From the NCBI GenBank assembly GCA_015179125.1, contig WHVA01000539.1, positions 1 to 64,000 of the forward strand: a stretch of DNA of 64,000 bases. The letters run 5' to 3'. The notes under the pieces are model-generated. The model was not told the origin of the DNA and searched no databases. It worked only from the letters and a program-made list of their open reading frames with translations. The translations under genes and the position numbers were made by a program. How positions within the stretch are numbered: the first letter of the stretch is position 1; each line of letters begins with the position of its first letter. Positions 1 through 11,853 of the stretch are shown here, in pieces. The DNA is from Gautieria morchelliformis (Eukaryota > Basidiomycota > Agaricomycetes > Gomphales > Gomphaceae).

Positions 1-1882
1 GCTGCCGAGGTTCGTGTGTGGTCCGAAGGGCTCTCTGCTTTCCAACGACTTTGGCCAACGATGCTTTGCGTTGTGGGTCCAGATCAGCCAGATCACGAGC
101 AATAGTGGGAAAGATATTCGCGGGGGTTCGCTCTGCCAGATGAGCGCGGTCAAAACAGTACGAAGATCCAAGACGTTTGAGTCTATCAAATCGTCGTGCG
201 ACCTCGTGAGCAATCGCTGACTTGCCGGAACCAGCAAAATCATTCAAGAAAAATATCCGGGGAGCGTCGTCGCTATCCTGGTTGGCCCAATTGCAGATCT
301 CCGAAATAACTTTCTCGCGAGTACCAGGCAAACAGCCCCTTTCAGGATTGCAAGCAGCTCCCGCTGCGTATGGCATATCATTAAGCTGAACTTCCTCGGC
401 TGGTTGCAAGGGGTATTAGCCTCGGGAAAATCCCAAGTCAGAAAACTCACAGAGATCGCCGACGGCCTCCAGAACACGTAGTACTTTGATTTCGGTATGA
501 ATGACGGCGTGTTCCTGTAACGCCAACCTGAGTGTGTTGAAGGTTTGCTGGTATTGTATGACAATGGTGTCGACATCCGACCGTAGGTTTTTCACTGTTC
601 TTTTCCCTGAACAAAGATCACAAGTATGGCCACCTGATAGACTGGTCCAACATACAGAAGTTCGTGTCTTTGGCATAGTCGCGGATAAAGTAACTACACT
701 CGAGCGTTTGACCCGTCAAGGATATGATAAGTGGCTTTTGCGATTCAATTTCCTTCAACGGCCCTGCCAAGTGGACAATCGCATAGGTGTCTCCAATGAG
801 CTCCGCCAGCGCATTGATGCTATTGTCCCGGTCCCTCTGAGCAATGATCGCCTGGGCCGGACGTCAGATATGTCAACTCAGCTGGTGCATGGGATAGATC
901 TACCTTTGGTACACTAGACAGGATAGACCATGCCATTTTCGCGTAAGGATGGACCTAGAATCAACCAAACCATGTACATGAGATGACCTGGGAGACCGCC
1001 GACGTTTGAACCATACCTCGGAGACCCCATCCACGATCTCGGTAAACAGCCTGATCTTGTCCAGGAGTGGATCCCAGGCGGCCATTGTCGGGATGACAGC
1101 ATTATTGGTGGTGGAAATGACGCCGTCGACCACATTCCCTGCTTCAATAATTGCGGACGGCGCGGGGTTCATACTATCGACCACTTTCGCTTCGCCGACT
1201 GCTTCGTTCAACTGGCCCTCCAGAACCTCGTCGGACGTCCCGACAGACGTAATGGTGAACTCTAGGACAGTCTGAACATCATGCATGTTCCCTGCCGCAT
1301 CGTATTTACGCAGTTTGAGAGAAACGGCCGCTGAGTTCGATGATTACGCGTGCACTCGGTCGTTGAACGATGAGGACTGACCTCCTGTTGCTGCTTCCTC
1401 AAGCAGTAACTCAATGCGTTCCTTCGCCCCGCCAATGTACTCATCACTACCAAACGTATGGTGCCTATAGACTTCGATGCCTAGTACGGAACCCCCATTC
1501 AAGTCGTTGCTGGGCATGGATTTAAGATCTACGTGAAAGATAACACTGGAATAACGCACAAATAGAACGACTCATCCCATGAAGCAGTATTGGCTCTCGC
1601 AGCTACGGCAGTCTTCTTGACAGTCTCACCGACCAACAGTTTCACGTAATATTTACCAGGACGTTTGCCGAAGAGTCCCATATTGGGAAGGTGATCGCAT
1701 TTCAGGGCTGTTGTCGATCGCGAGAGTCAGTATGCAATAGGCAGCGCAAAGGAAAGAGTCTTTCCTGCCAATATGATTGCCGCGGGACTACTTCAAGGTG
1801 GAGAGTGAACAGTTGGCTCGTTAGAGGCGTGATCGTGGACTTACGCTACCGTGCCCCTATCGTTGCCCTTAACATTGTTCAT
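1..1882 (-). CDS. C2-NACHT-WD40 STAND (NLR-like) protein, copy 1, 3' end beyond window
   Basis: This is the N-terminal part of a fungal NLR-like signalling ATPase; the WD40 part lies left of base 1. Exons on the minus strand, anchored by alignment to the other two copies: start ATG at 1882, C2 exons about 1736-1575 and 1528-1382, helical exons 1330-1017, 954-904, 851-656 and 606-451, and the NACHT exon from 399 through base 1, open with no stop. The first C2 part reads YYVKLLVGETVKKTAV, and helical exon 5 begins VHPYAKMAW. A Walker A motif, DFAGSGKSAIAHE, is near 221-245. Introns have good signals; for example 400-450 is GTGAGT...CTAAT...CAG. The junction between the two C2 exons is doubtful: the GT donor used in copy 3 reads AT here. 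Expected role from the family: regulated oligomerising NTPase in non-self recognition or programmed death. The ligand is unknown. Confidence 0.85.
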
Positions 1883-2745
1883 TATTCACAGTGTTCAAGG
1901 TGGGTGGTAGGGGGAAAAGACGGCGAGAGGCGCCGTATGGCAACCTGTCATCGCAGACCACTCCCACGTGTTCTCGGCGTCCAGTTGAAGCGCGCGTCGA
2001 TCGTGGCTCCATACGTAATCTTCGCAAGCACAGCTGGTCCACAACGCGGCTGCCTGCACTCATGTCGTGCCTTGCAGTGAGTGAGCTCCGTGCACGGCCT
2101 GGGCAAGTTTCGTGGATCCGATGTCGCGCCCACAATATGTGCATCACAGAAAGTAAGCATTTCACCCACGCGGTCTATTCGGGTCACACACACATGCACC
2201 TTTGTCCACCTGTTCCGACGTCCAGTGCCCAGGTACCGACCCGAAAACAGTCCGCTATCGGACCTCCACATGCGGCACTTGTCCCTTCAGTCCGTCTCCA
2301 TTCCCCACTTTTCAAGCTTGCCTAGGACGCCCCGTCCCGTTACAGCAGTACTCGCCCAGCGGACAGCGACCGTACAATCCCGGGGGACTTCCTCCAAATC
2401 CTGGCAAGCCCCGAGAGCGTCCAGTACCAATCCCCCCGCAAATGGCTCACCCTCCGTTCTCCCCCAGTGTGTCCCTCTTTGGCCTTGCAAGCCCGCTGTC
2501 TTTACAGGCGTTTCGCAAGCACCGTCAGCCGAAAGCCAAAATCCAACCGCTTCCAAGCCCCATACCCGGTACAAGCCCCAAACCTCCAAAGACTGCGACA
2601 ACTCCGCCTGGTGGCAGCCTTACAACACCTAGTGCCACCCTCCTAATGGCTCCACAAAACCCTCGCCCAATCATCCGCAGCGGAATACTAGCAGGCTTCG
2701 ATTTGATTCATCTCAATCCGTCTGGCAGCTCCGTACTAACCCTGG
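1883..2745 (+). repeat. Duplicated upstream flank of NLR genes, copy 1
   Basis: This stretch directly upstream of NLR copy 1 has recognisable copies upstream of NLR copy 2 (11813-12370 continuing at 17191-17800) and NLR copy 3 (40190-41731, opposite strand). Landmarks shared by all are GTGGGTGGTAG just outside the start codon, a GGACAGCGACCGTACA segment, and a CTCCGCCTGGTGGCAGCC segment. Proline-rich open frames cross it in this copy (for example 2202-2801), but the equivalent frame is broken in the other copies. I therefore treat it as non-coding or a dead gene that travelled with the NLR unit. It presumably contains the NLR promoter. This copy ends near 2745, earlier than the other two. Confidence 0.75.
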
Positions 2746-3115
2746 GGAATAAATACGACCTTACCGGCAAATGTAGAATAGTCCACGGGGTAAGTATGTG
2801 ATGCTTGACGCGGGATAACCGCGGAAAAACACCCGTCGGAGAGCTCGCTTCATGACTTTGAAACTTTGAACGGTGGTGAGATCCTGGGGCACGGTAGTTA
2901 TCAGACCATATTCCAAGGACACGCAAATATAGTATTTCATATGATAGTTTCCATCATGAACAAGCAAGGAAAAAGTACGGAAAACCACCAGGCCGTTGTG
3001 GCGTAAATACACTGAGATGAAAAGCTGTTAGAGCATGGGGAGATTATTGTAAAATAGACGTGCACGTAAAGCATATGAAGAGTAGCAGAAAACATCCATC
3101 TGAGAAACATGGGGT
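2746..3115. other. Intergenic stretch, nothing recognised
   Basis: No coding frame, repeat or RNA that I can support was found between the duplicated NLR flank and the Ser/Pro-rich gene. Confidence 0.5.
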
Positions 3116-3129
3116 ATGAAACGATATGC

Positions 3130-4338
3130 TCACGCCTTCCCGACCATCAGTTCTTCCAGTCTCTCCTCCAATCCTTTTCCAAACCCTTCACGTTCCCACT
3201 CGCCGCCTATATCATCCTTCAAACGCTTCCCGACTCCTTGTTGCTCTTCCCCTGAGCCTCCGACCCTACAGCCACCACCGCTTAAGCTGAATCCGCCACT
3301 GGTGCCAATTGAGTATGTACTCAGCGGACGACTAGGTGCACCCTGGCTATGGGTTGCCGATGGCGACGCAGAAATGGTAGCAGCCGCAGACACGATCGGC
3401 AGGTGCGGCGGAGGCATAGTGCTGTGAGGGGAAGTGAGTGAGGAGAGGGGCAGAGACGTGATGGGGGTGCATGATAGGAGGTCAGAATAGGAGATAAAGG
3501 AGAGTCTCTTGGAGTGGGCAGGTGAGGTAGTAGCGTGCAAAGAGGAGGTCGGATCGGGTACTGATGGCGGAAGTGGCGGCGGCAGAGGCGATGTGGCTGT
3601 AGTGGGCGAGGGAATCGGGGACGGGGAGTGGGCGGTTGTAGGGGTCACTGAAAAAAAAGCGCCAGGGGTAAGGGGCCAGTGGACGTGCGTCTTGGTGTGA
3701 TGTGCGGGCGCACGGGAGCGGACAAAGGCGACCCATTGGCACTCGGGCTTGTGGACGGTGACGGTAGTGTAAGCTTGCGGCTAGAGGGACTCGGAGAAGG
3801 ACTTCTGCTTTGCATGGGTGGGCTTCTGCTGCCCACGCTACCTGCTTGAGAGAATGAGAGAGAAGCAGGGGCAGGTGCGATGATTGAGATATCCGAGCTG
3901 TCGTTGGATGCGGCGAGGGCGCTAGCGGCTTCTGCAAGGACACTAGGTACCGACTGCTCTATTTGCTCAGTGGCCTTTGAGCGAGGGGTTCGGTGCGGAT
4001 TTGCAGGGTAATGTGGTGCGTGATGCGGGAGTGGTAAAGCGTTTGGCGGTGTCTCAATGTCGCGCTCAAAGATAGCGGACGAAGACGAACGACTGAGATG
4101 AAAAATTATGGGAATGCCGGACAACCAAAGAAACAGAGGCTTACATGGATGTCGGAGAGGACGGAATAGACGTAGGAGATCTCGAGCCCGGCCTGTTGGG
4201 GGAGAGGGAATTCAAAGGTTGTGTGGGACGAGAAGGTGAGGGTGGGAGTAGAGTAGGCTGCGACGCCATATGCCGGAGATCAGTCGTTGGGGGAACAGCT
4301 CCAGGTTGGTTAGCACCATCGTTTGTTATTGAAGACAT
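3130..4338 (-). CDS. Ser/Pro-rich protein, probably a conserved basidiomycete family of unknown function
   Basis: Exon 1 runs from an ATG at 4338 (MSSITNDG...) to 4145. It is followed by a 52-nt intron, 4144-4093, with GTAAGC donor and CTCAG acceptor that keeps the frame (...PTSI|RSSSSAIFERDIETPP). Exon 2 goes on to about 3660. The last part, down to the stop at 3130, reads in a different frame and contains KRLSFISYSDLLSCTP and a charged end, EWEREGFGKGLEERLEELM. The frame change lies at a run of eight A (plus strand, about 3650-3657). It is either a one-base homopolymer change or an intron whose acceptor is TTTTCAG. The protein is low-complexity, rich in S, P and T, with no catalytic motif. 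An upstream in-frame ATG at 4377 is possible. The function is unknown; such composition is common in regulatory scaffolds, but that is only a guess. Confidence 0.6.
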
Positions 4339-4380
4339 GGTGGTGCAGGTAGACCGGATGATGGTCGTCGGCCGCAAATA

Positions 4381-5090
4381 ATGAGAATGTGGGTGACCGT
4401 GGGTCCACGGTCATTGCCTCACTCCACCGGACGTCTCAGCTTCCTTTCCGCCACGCATCGCCTGCGTCTCGCCATGCTGGCACACACGTCAGGACACTGC
4501 GGCGGAAACCAGGAACTTAACCTCTTGCCTGCTGCCCTCAACTCGGAACTACGTATTCAAACCTTGGGAGCAACCCGGCGTGGGTGCACAGTCCCATGGC
4601 ATTTGATTCTGACTGGTCTAAGATGCGTACCTGAAGTTTTCAACCCTCGACATTTGCATCCATGGCATAGCAGATCGACGAGTGTGTAGCAGCAATGGTA
4701 CAACTTTGGATATCATTTGCCACCCATCAGACATTTGTTTTGATTCCAAATTCTCATTTCGGAGCAGTAACATTCTGTGATAGTATCTTTCCCCCATGCA
4801 GCCGAGATGAGGTTCTATCGTGATAATCCCCAACCCCAACGTCGTTCAAACGCAAGCACTTTGGGCCTATAGGACGACATTGCGAGCAATCGAATATCCT
4901 GTTGTAGGACAGAACTGAGTAACGACTAGAATCTCGCTCCACTCCATGACACACAGTATGTGTCCCATCTTTATTCAATGTCTCCCAATTCGGTTTGATT
5001 ACAAGGTGCCGAATTAACGCTGTTGACAGATTTGAGCATGTCGATCTGGCAGCCATCAGCTCGCTCCCCCTGGTGTGTCCTTGCCCATGA
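4381..5090. other. Intergenic stretch, nothing recognised
   Basis: Short frames only, on both strands, with no family resemblance and no clear repeat. It lies upstream of the Ser/Pro-rich gene and may hold its promoter. Confidence 0.45.
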
Positions 5091-5735
5091 CCAAGGTTTG
5101 TGTCCAGTGATGTACGGGAAGAAGTAACAACAACGTTGCGACCTGAGAATGGGCAAAACCACGGAGAGCGCTTAGATACTGCAGTGCGTGCCTCGCTTCA
5201 CGCTCTGCTCGTGACCCTCTAATGTACAATGCCACAAGGCGATCGTTGAGTAGCGCCGTAGTCATTGGCCGAACCATGGACATTCGAAGCAGACAGCGGT
5301 GTAGACGCACAGAGAGCGCTTTGGCATTGGGCTGCCACCCTTGCTTCACGATCTCCTTGCTGCCTCTAATGTGGAAGGTCACGGGGAGATGGTTAAGCAC
5401 CTCCATGCCTATTGGTGGAACGCGGGACAGTTCGGGGGGACGGACATGAACGCACAAAGAGCATATTATGGCAGTGGACTGCGTGTCTCGCTTCACGGTC
5501 TCCTCGTGACCTTCTAACATGAAATGTTGCTTGTCCATCATCCAACAATTCCGCGGTTAATGACGAACTCATTCTGAAGAGAACAGAGACGAGGCGGACG
5601 TAAACGCACACGTCCAGCGCTTTCGCATTGCTTTGTGGGCCGCGCTTCACGATCGCCTCGTGACCTAACGTAGAATGTCAACAGGCAGTGATTAAGCAAC
5701 TCAGTGCGCATTGGAAGGTGTATAAGTCACAAGCT
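5090..5735 (-). repeat. Degenerate tandem array of about 148-bp units
   Basis: A recurring block containing CGCTTCACGATCTCCTCGTGACC, with variants, recurs at 5194, 5342, 5489 and 5643, giving periods of 148, 147 and 154 bp. On the minus strand the units translate to a roughly 49-residue repeat with recurring phrases such as FHIRGSKEIVKQG and AKALSVRL, and EREARHALQYLSAL. Frames shift between units. The period and the amphipathic pattern would fit a decayed helical-repeat (HEAT/ARM-like) protein gene. That identification is inference; the repetition itself is directly visible. Confidence 0.55.
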
Positions 5736-6325
5736 AACTAACAGGTGGCTGAGTCCAAGTATTCCCAGTCCCCTTGGATTATCACTCAACCACGTCGCAA
5801 TGACAGACCAAGAAGCGCAAAGATAGATGACTACTTTAACCGTTGCAGCACTGTCGTGATGGGCGACCATGCATGTTTGCCCACGGAATATCACGAAGGG
5901 TTTCGATCGAAAAATAGTCCGTCATTTTGGAACATCAATATCAAATTCAATATTTCAGCTGAGTATTTCTCGGATCTTGAAAGAACATATACCGGTCTAA
6001 TTGGCGAGAATTGACAAGCTCGCTTGCGTCCACCCTCAGCCTTTGGTCACCAGATGACATGTTTATTTCTCCACGCGCGACTTGATGAAATGAAATTGGC
6101 AACTGACGTCGATCTTAGAGTGGTTTGTTTCATGGACACAAAGCTACAGTGCAGGAGAGGATGGCGATGTGGTACTGGTAATTTGGTGGGAAGTAGATAC
6201 TGGTATCTATCTCGTCCGCTTCATGCTTGAGCGCTCTCGCTTGCATACCATATAGCAGAAGTTAAATTACTATGATAGCAGGAGATGCAATATTGGTGTG
6301 TCAATGAATATTTGCACTATGAAAC
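5736..6325. other. Intergenic stretch downstream of NLR copy 2
   Basis: Two short frames (5745-6014 and 6024-6230, plus strand) show no recognisable family. The part next to 6325 is presumably the 3' UTR and terminator of the minus-strand NLR gene. Confidence 0.4.
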
Positions 6326-9300
6326 TCATGGGGCCTCTCTACACTTGAGCCATGAAGTCCCATGCTCAAATCGGCTGAGATCAAGTTTTGTGGACCCCTT
6401 CCCAATGACAGCGGTATTTGCTGGCCAGTACAAACCTAACTGAGACCAGGGTGGGACCCACAATAAAAGTTCTGAGGGTGAGTTGAGTATCCAGCCATTT
6501 TCTAGCCGTGAGTCACATCGAAACCCAGGCCCTGTAGCTGTACAAATGATATTAGAAGGTGTCACCATGTTCCAACAAATAAAAATAACAGCTACTGACT
6601 AGCCTGACCTTCAAATGGTGCTGAAATGGCCTCCCCGGTGGCTGCATTCCACACACGGATCGTGTTGTCATCAGACCCAGAGACGATGCGCTTGCCATCG
6701 TGCGAGAACGCCACCGACGTGACCCAGTCGGCGTGGCCTTCGAATGGTGCTGAAATGGCCTCCGCGGTGTCTGCATTCCACACACGGATCGTCTCGTCAT
6801 CTGACCCGGAGACGATGCGCTTGCCGTCGTGCGAGAACGCCACCGACATGACCCTGCCGGTGTGGCCTTCAAATGGTGCTGAAATGGCCTCCCCAGTGTC
6901 TGCATTCCACACACGGATCGTGTTGTCATCAGACCCGGAGACGATGCGCTTGCCGTCGTGCGAGTACGCCACCGACGTGACCGAGTCGATATGGCCTTCG
7001 AATGGTGCTGAAATGGCCTCCCCGGTGTCTGCATTCCACACACGGATCGTGTTGTCACCAGACCTGGAGACGATGCGCTTGCCGTCGTGCGAGAACGCCA
7101 CCGACGTGACCGGGTCGGTGTGGCCTTCGAATGGTGCTGAAATGGCCTCCCCGGTGTCTGCATTCCACACACGGATCGTGTTGTCATCAGACCCAGAGAC
7201 GATGCGCTTGCCGTCGTGCGAGAACGCCACTGATGTGAATGAGCAGGTGTGGCCTTCGAATGGTGCCGAAATGGCCTCCCCTGTGTCTGCATTCCACACA
7301 CGGATCGTGTTGTCACCAGACCCAGAGACGATGCGCTTGCCGTCGTGCGAGAACGCCACCGACGCGACCGGGCCGGTGTGGCCTTCGAATGGTGCTGAAA
7401 TGGCCTCCCCGGTGTCTGCATTCCACACACGGATCGTGTTGTCATCAGACCCGGAGACGATGCGCTTGCCGTCGTGCGAGAACGCCACCAACGTGACCGA
7501 GCCGATATGGCCTTCGAATGGTGCTGAAATGGCCTCCCCGGTGTCTGCATTCCACACACGGATCGTGTTGTCACCAGACCTGGAGACGATGCGCTTGCCG
7601 TCGTGCGAGAACGCCACCGACGTGACCGGGTCGGTGTGGCCTTCGAATGGTGCTGAAATGGCCTCCGCGGTGTCTGCATTCCACACACGGATCGTCTCGT
7701 CAAGAGACCCGGAGACGATGCGCTTGCCGTCGTGCGAGAATGCCACCGACGTGACCCAGCTGGTATGGTCTTCGAATGGTGCTGAAATGGCCTCCCCGGT
7801 GTCTGCATTCCACACACGGATCGTCTCGTCAGCCGACCCGGAGACGATGCGCTTGCCGTCGTGCGAGAACGCCACCGACGTGACCCAGCCGGTATGGCCT
7901 TCGAATGGTGCTGAAACGGCCTCCGCGGTGTCTGCATTCCAAACACGGATCGTCTCGTCAAGAGACCCGGAGACGATGCGCTTGCCGTCGTGGGAGAACG
8001 CCACCGACACGACCGGGTCGGTGTGGCCTTCGAATGGTGCTGAAATGGCCTCCCCGGTGTCTGCATTCCACACACGGATCGTCTTGTCATCAGACCCAGA
8101 GACGATGCGCTTGCCATCGTGCGAGAACGCCACCGACATGACCCAGTCGGCGTGGCCTTCGAATGGTGGTGTAATGGCCTCTGCGGTGTCTGCATTCCAC
8201 ACACGGATCGTGTTGTCACCAGACCCGGAGACGATGCGCTTGCCGTCGTGGGAGAACGCCACTGACGTGACCGAGGCGGTGTGGCCTTCGAATGGTGCTG
8301 AAATGGCCTCCCCTGTGTCTGCATTCCACACACGGATCGTCTTGTCACCAGACCCGGAGACGATGCGCTTGTCGTCGTGCGAGAGCGCCGCTGATGTGAC
8401 CCAGGCGGTGTGGCCTTCGAATGGTGCTGAAATGGCCTCCCCGGTGTCTGCATTCCACACACGGATCGTCTTGTCTTCAGACCCGGAGACGATTCGCTTG
8501 CCGTCGTGTGAGAACGCCACCGACCTGACCCAGCCCGTGTGGCCTACCAGAACGGTTTGAATAGGTGGCCATGTCGTTGCTTTCCCAGTCTCGACCTGTA
8601 GTAGTCGCGGAAATCGTGGGAGGTAAGTCTCGCCCAGTTTCGACCTTTCAGGTGCAAACGGGAGTGCCGACACATAGAGATGGGGGGCACTCTGGGATAT
8701 TAAACTCCCAAACGTATGTACAAAATTGACCGTATCCGTTGCGAATGCTGCAATGTCCTCACCCTGAAGTTCATTAGACTCAAGTCGGAGCTCATAACAG
8801 CTCGGGCACTCACCTGACTCCAGTCCATTATTGACAAGAGCGCTGCTGAAGCGTTGGGTACCTGCTTGATCAGACTCAAAACTTCCAGCCAGTCAAGTAG
8901 CTTAGTCTCGAAGAACTCCTTGACCTTTGCACCTATATCCGGTGTAAACTTTGTGTCGCGAACATGGTCCGCCCAAAAGCGGCAAGAGTAGGAAAGTTGT
9001 GAGGATATATACTTCTTGGTCCGTATCGCCAAGTCGACAACGTCGTCGTTACGCAGATGTGATGTTTCAAGCTGACAAATGTTGAAACGAAGTTCATCCT
9101 TCATGACGCGCAAGCATGAGAGTGCAAGGTTGTCATGGTGCGAAGATGTATCAGATGTATCGATGTAGAATGCTTTACTTCGGTTGTGATCTGTCAAGAA
9201 GTCACGAAAAGACGTGTGCAGCAGAGTGATTGTGCCAGATTCGTGAGAAGGAAGGCTCAGCAGAGCACCCATAGGTCCAACGATATGTTGAACCTCGGTA

Positions 9301-11812
9301 CCCGAGTTCTCTTCCTTGCACAATCTCTGCAGGGCAGACATCGAGAGCGGTTCTTTGGCAGTCAGGATGCAGTGCGTCACCAAGCAAAAGCGATCCTTGA
9401 CATCGTCCGTCAATTCATCGTCATCACCGAATATCTGCTTGAGGATACCGAGATAGAGGTTATCCATTCCACGGAGGTCCTTGACCAAAAGTGTCTGCAG
9501 TTGCTGTACAGGATCCCGACCACCCTTCCCATCTCCTTGGATAAATCGACAAGCCGTGGACGCCCATTGAAAGTGGCCTTCAGATTTCTTAACTAATAAT
9601 CGACACCAGTCATCGTTGGGCCATTTGCGCTCGAGGGCCGTAATGTTACCCAGTTCATATTTCACAAAGCGGGCGACGTCATCGGCAGGGTTCGGGTCCA
9701 TATCCTTTAGGGACTTGGAAAGCACGTGCTTCTTCCCGAGAAGGGCCCCCTGCACGTCTTCTTCGGCACGGGAGGTGATGAGAACGCGGAAGTTGGGCGG
9801 CAGTTCTGCAGCTTCGTTACCAAAGACAGACAAGAGATCCTTGCGAGATTTCTCGTCTCCGCTCTCATCCAATGCATCAATAACGATCACCGTCGGTCCA
9901 ACGGTGGTTAGGTCCTGGGCGGGTTCTAGAATGAACCTCTTGAACTGCACACGAGGCACGGATGTGGTCCGAAGCTCTCGCTTCTCCCGAACCACTTTCA
10001 ATAACGATGCTCTGCGTGCTCGATCCAGATCGGCTAGACCACGAGCAATTGTGCTGAACACATATTTTGGAGAGTGTTCTGGCTGAAGAGCGCGGTCAAA
10101 GCAATACGACGATCCGAGACGTTTGAGCCCGTCAAATCGTCGAGCGACCTCGTGCGCAATCGCAGATTTGCCGGCACCCGCAACATCGTTCAAGAAAAAT
10201 ATCCGGGGAGCGTCGTCGCTATCCTGGTTGGCCCAATTGCAGATCTCTTCAATAACTTTCTCCCGAGTACCCGGCAGACAGCCCTTTTCAGGATTGCAAC
10301 CAGCTCCCTTTGCGTAGAGCATGTCATCAAGCAGAACTTCCTCGGCTGGTTGCAAGGTGTATTAGCCTCGGGAAAGGCCCAAAGTCAGAAAACCCACAGA
10401 TGTCGCCGACGACATCCATAACACGTAGTACAGTGATTTCAGTATGAATCACGGCATGTTGTTCTAAATCCAGCTTCAGTTTATTGAAAGATTCCTGGTA
10501 TTCTGTGACCTTGCTGTCGACATCCGAGACTGGATTCTTCACGGCTCTTTGCCCTGAACATGATCATTAGCCATGGTCACCTGACACAATGGGTCCAACA
10601 TACAGAAGTCCTTGATTTTGGCATAGTCGCGGATGAAGTAACCGCACTCTACCGTCAGATTCGCCAAGGATATGATAATTTGCCTTTGCGATTCAATTTT
10701 CTTTAACGGCTCCGCCAAGTGGACGAACGCATAGGTGTCTCTAATAACCTTCGCCAGCTCATTGATGCTATCATCCCGGTCCTTCTGAGCAATGATCGTC
10801 TGCCCAGATGTCAGATATGTCTATGAAGCTGGTGCATGTAATAGACCTACCTTGTGCGCAATAGACATGATAGACCATGCCATCTTTGCGTAAGGATGAA
10901 CCTAGAATCAAGCAAACCGTGTACATGACCTGGGAGACCGCTGGCGCTTAAACTATACCTCTGAGATCTCATCCACGATCTCGGTAAACAGCCTGATCTG
11001 TTCCAGGAGTGGATCCCAAGTCGCCGATATTGTTTCGATGGTATTGACGGTGGAAGTGGCGGCATCGGCCCCAGCCCCTCCAATAACAAATGGGGACGGC
11101 ACCGGGTTCATCTTATCGGCCTCTCCCATTCGCCCAACTGCTTTGTTCAACTGGGTGTCCCGCGCCTCGTCGGACGTCGCGAAAGACGAAATGGTGAACT
11201 CTAGGACAGTCTGAACCTCATGCGTCCTTCCTGCCTTATCAGATTTTTGCAGTTTGCGAGCAAGTGCTGCTGTGTTCGATGTTTACACGTGCATTCCGTC
11301 GACGAGCGAAAAGACTGACCTCCAGTTGCTCCTTCTGCAAGCAGCGACTCAATGCTTTCCTTCGTACCGCCAATGTACTCATCACTACGAATTGTATGAT
11401 GCCTGTAGATTTCGATTCCTAATACGGAACCCCCATGCAAGTTGTCGCTGGGCATGGATTTAAGATCGCGTGGGGATAATAACACTGGAATTAAACGAAC
11501 AAACAAAATGAGTCATTCCACGAGGCAGCATTGCCTCTCGCGGATACGGCAGTCTTCTTCTTGTCATCCTCATCGACAAAGAGTTTCACGTAGTATTTGC
11601 CAGGACGTTTGCCGAACCGTTCGACATTGGGAAGTTTATCGCATCTCAGGCCTGTTGGCAGAGTCAGTATGCAATAGACAGCGCAAACGAATGAGTCTTT
11701 CCTGCAACTTTGATTCCTGTGGGAGTACTTCGGGGTGAAGTGAACAGTTGGCTCTAGAGAAGCGATCGTGGGCTTACGGTGCTGTCACAGTGCCTTCAAC
11801 GTTGCTCATCAT
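6326..11812 (-). CDS. C2-NACHT-WD40 STAND (NLR-like) protein, copy 2, apparently intact
   Basis: Exons (minus): 11812-11778, 11716-~11505, ~11484-11320, 11269-10959, 10901-10851, 10799-10604, 10553-10398, 10345-8814, 8763-6600 and 6537-6326. Together they give one open frame of about 1,670 residues. Order: a C2-like domain (KYYVKLFVDEDDKKKTAV), a helical region typical of agaric NLRs (VHPYAKMAW, FVHLAEPLKKIESQ, FWQRAVKNPVSDVD), NACHT with Walker A VAGAGKSAIAHE (about 10165-10190) and Walker B VIVIDALDES (about 9871-9895), fifteen 43-residue WD40 repeats, and a conserved C-terminal exon (LENGW...VPPWS...TAVIGKG...FEHGTSW). The last introns have GTGAGT and GTCAGT donors. The weak spot is the junction near 11505-11466: the acceptor used in copy 3 is lost here, and the frame survives only with a 20-nt intron. 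The likely role, from the family, is a switch ATPase for non-self recognition, with WD40 repeats as sensor. Confidence 0.88.
6607..8541 (-). repeat. Fifteen-unit WD40 repeat array (129-bp units) in NLR copy 2
   Basis: The array is exactly 15 x 129 bp. Each unit codes 43 residues of the form [18 protein letters not shown], then [20 protein letters not shown], then APFEG. Units are nearly identical in DNA but differ repeatedly at the same codons: the two residues after HT (GW, AW, AS, DW, DP, SW, GS, GP, CS, DS, GR), the residues around the GSxDx turn (E/G/D/L/A then K/N/E), and G or A in DTxEA. Units 8-9 and 12-13 share an unusual SRSGDN followed by HI, which points to a block duplication four units apart. 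Fifteen blades would make two seven-blade propellers with one left over. Such near-identity with focused variation is known for fungal HET/NWD receptors. Confidence 0.95.
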
Positions 11813-11853
11813 GCGTAGTGTTCGAGGTGGGTGGTAGACGGGAAAAGACGAGA

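Noticed and set aside
2202..2801. 199-codon proline-rich frame
   Set aside because: The matching frame is broken in the two other copies of the duplicated flank, and no intron model rescues it.
6626..8560. 644-codon antisense frame and 636-codon shifted frame over the WD40 array
   Set aside because: Both are by-products of a 129-bp unit that is open in several frames; they have no domain, no splice or start support, and the WD40 frame fits the neighbouring exons.
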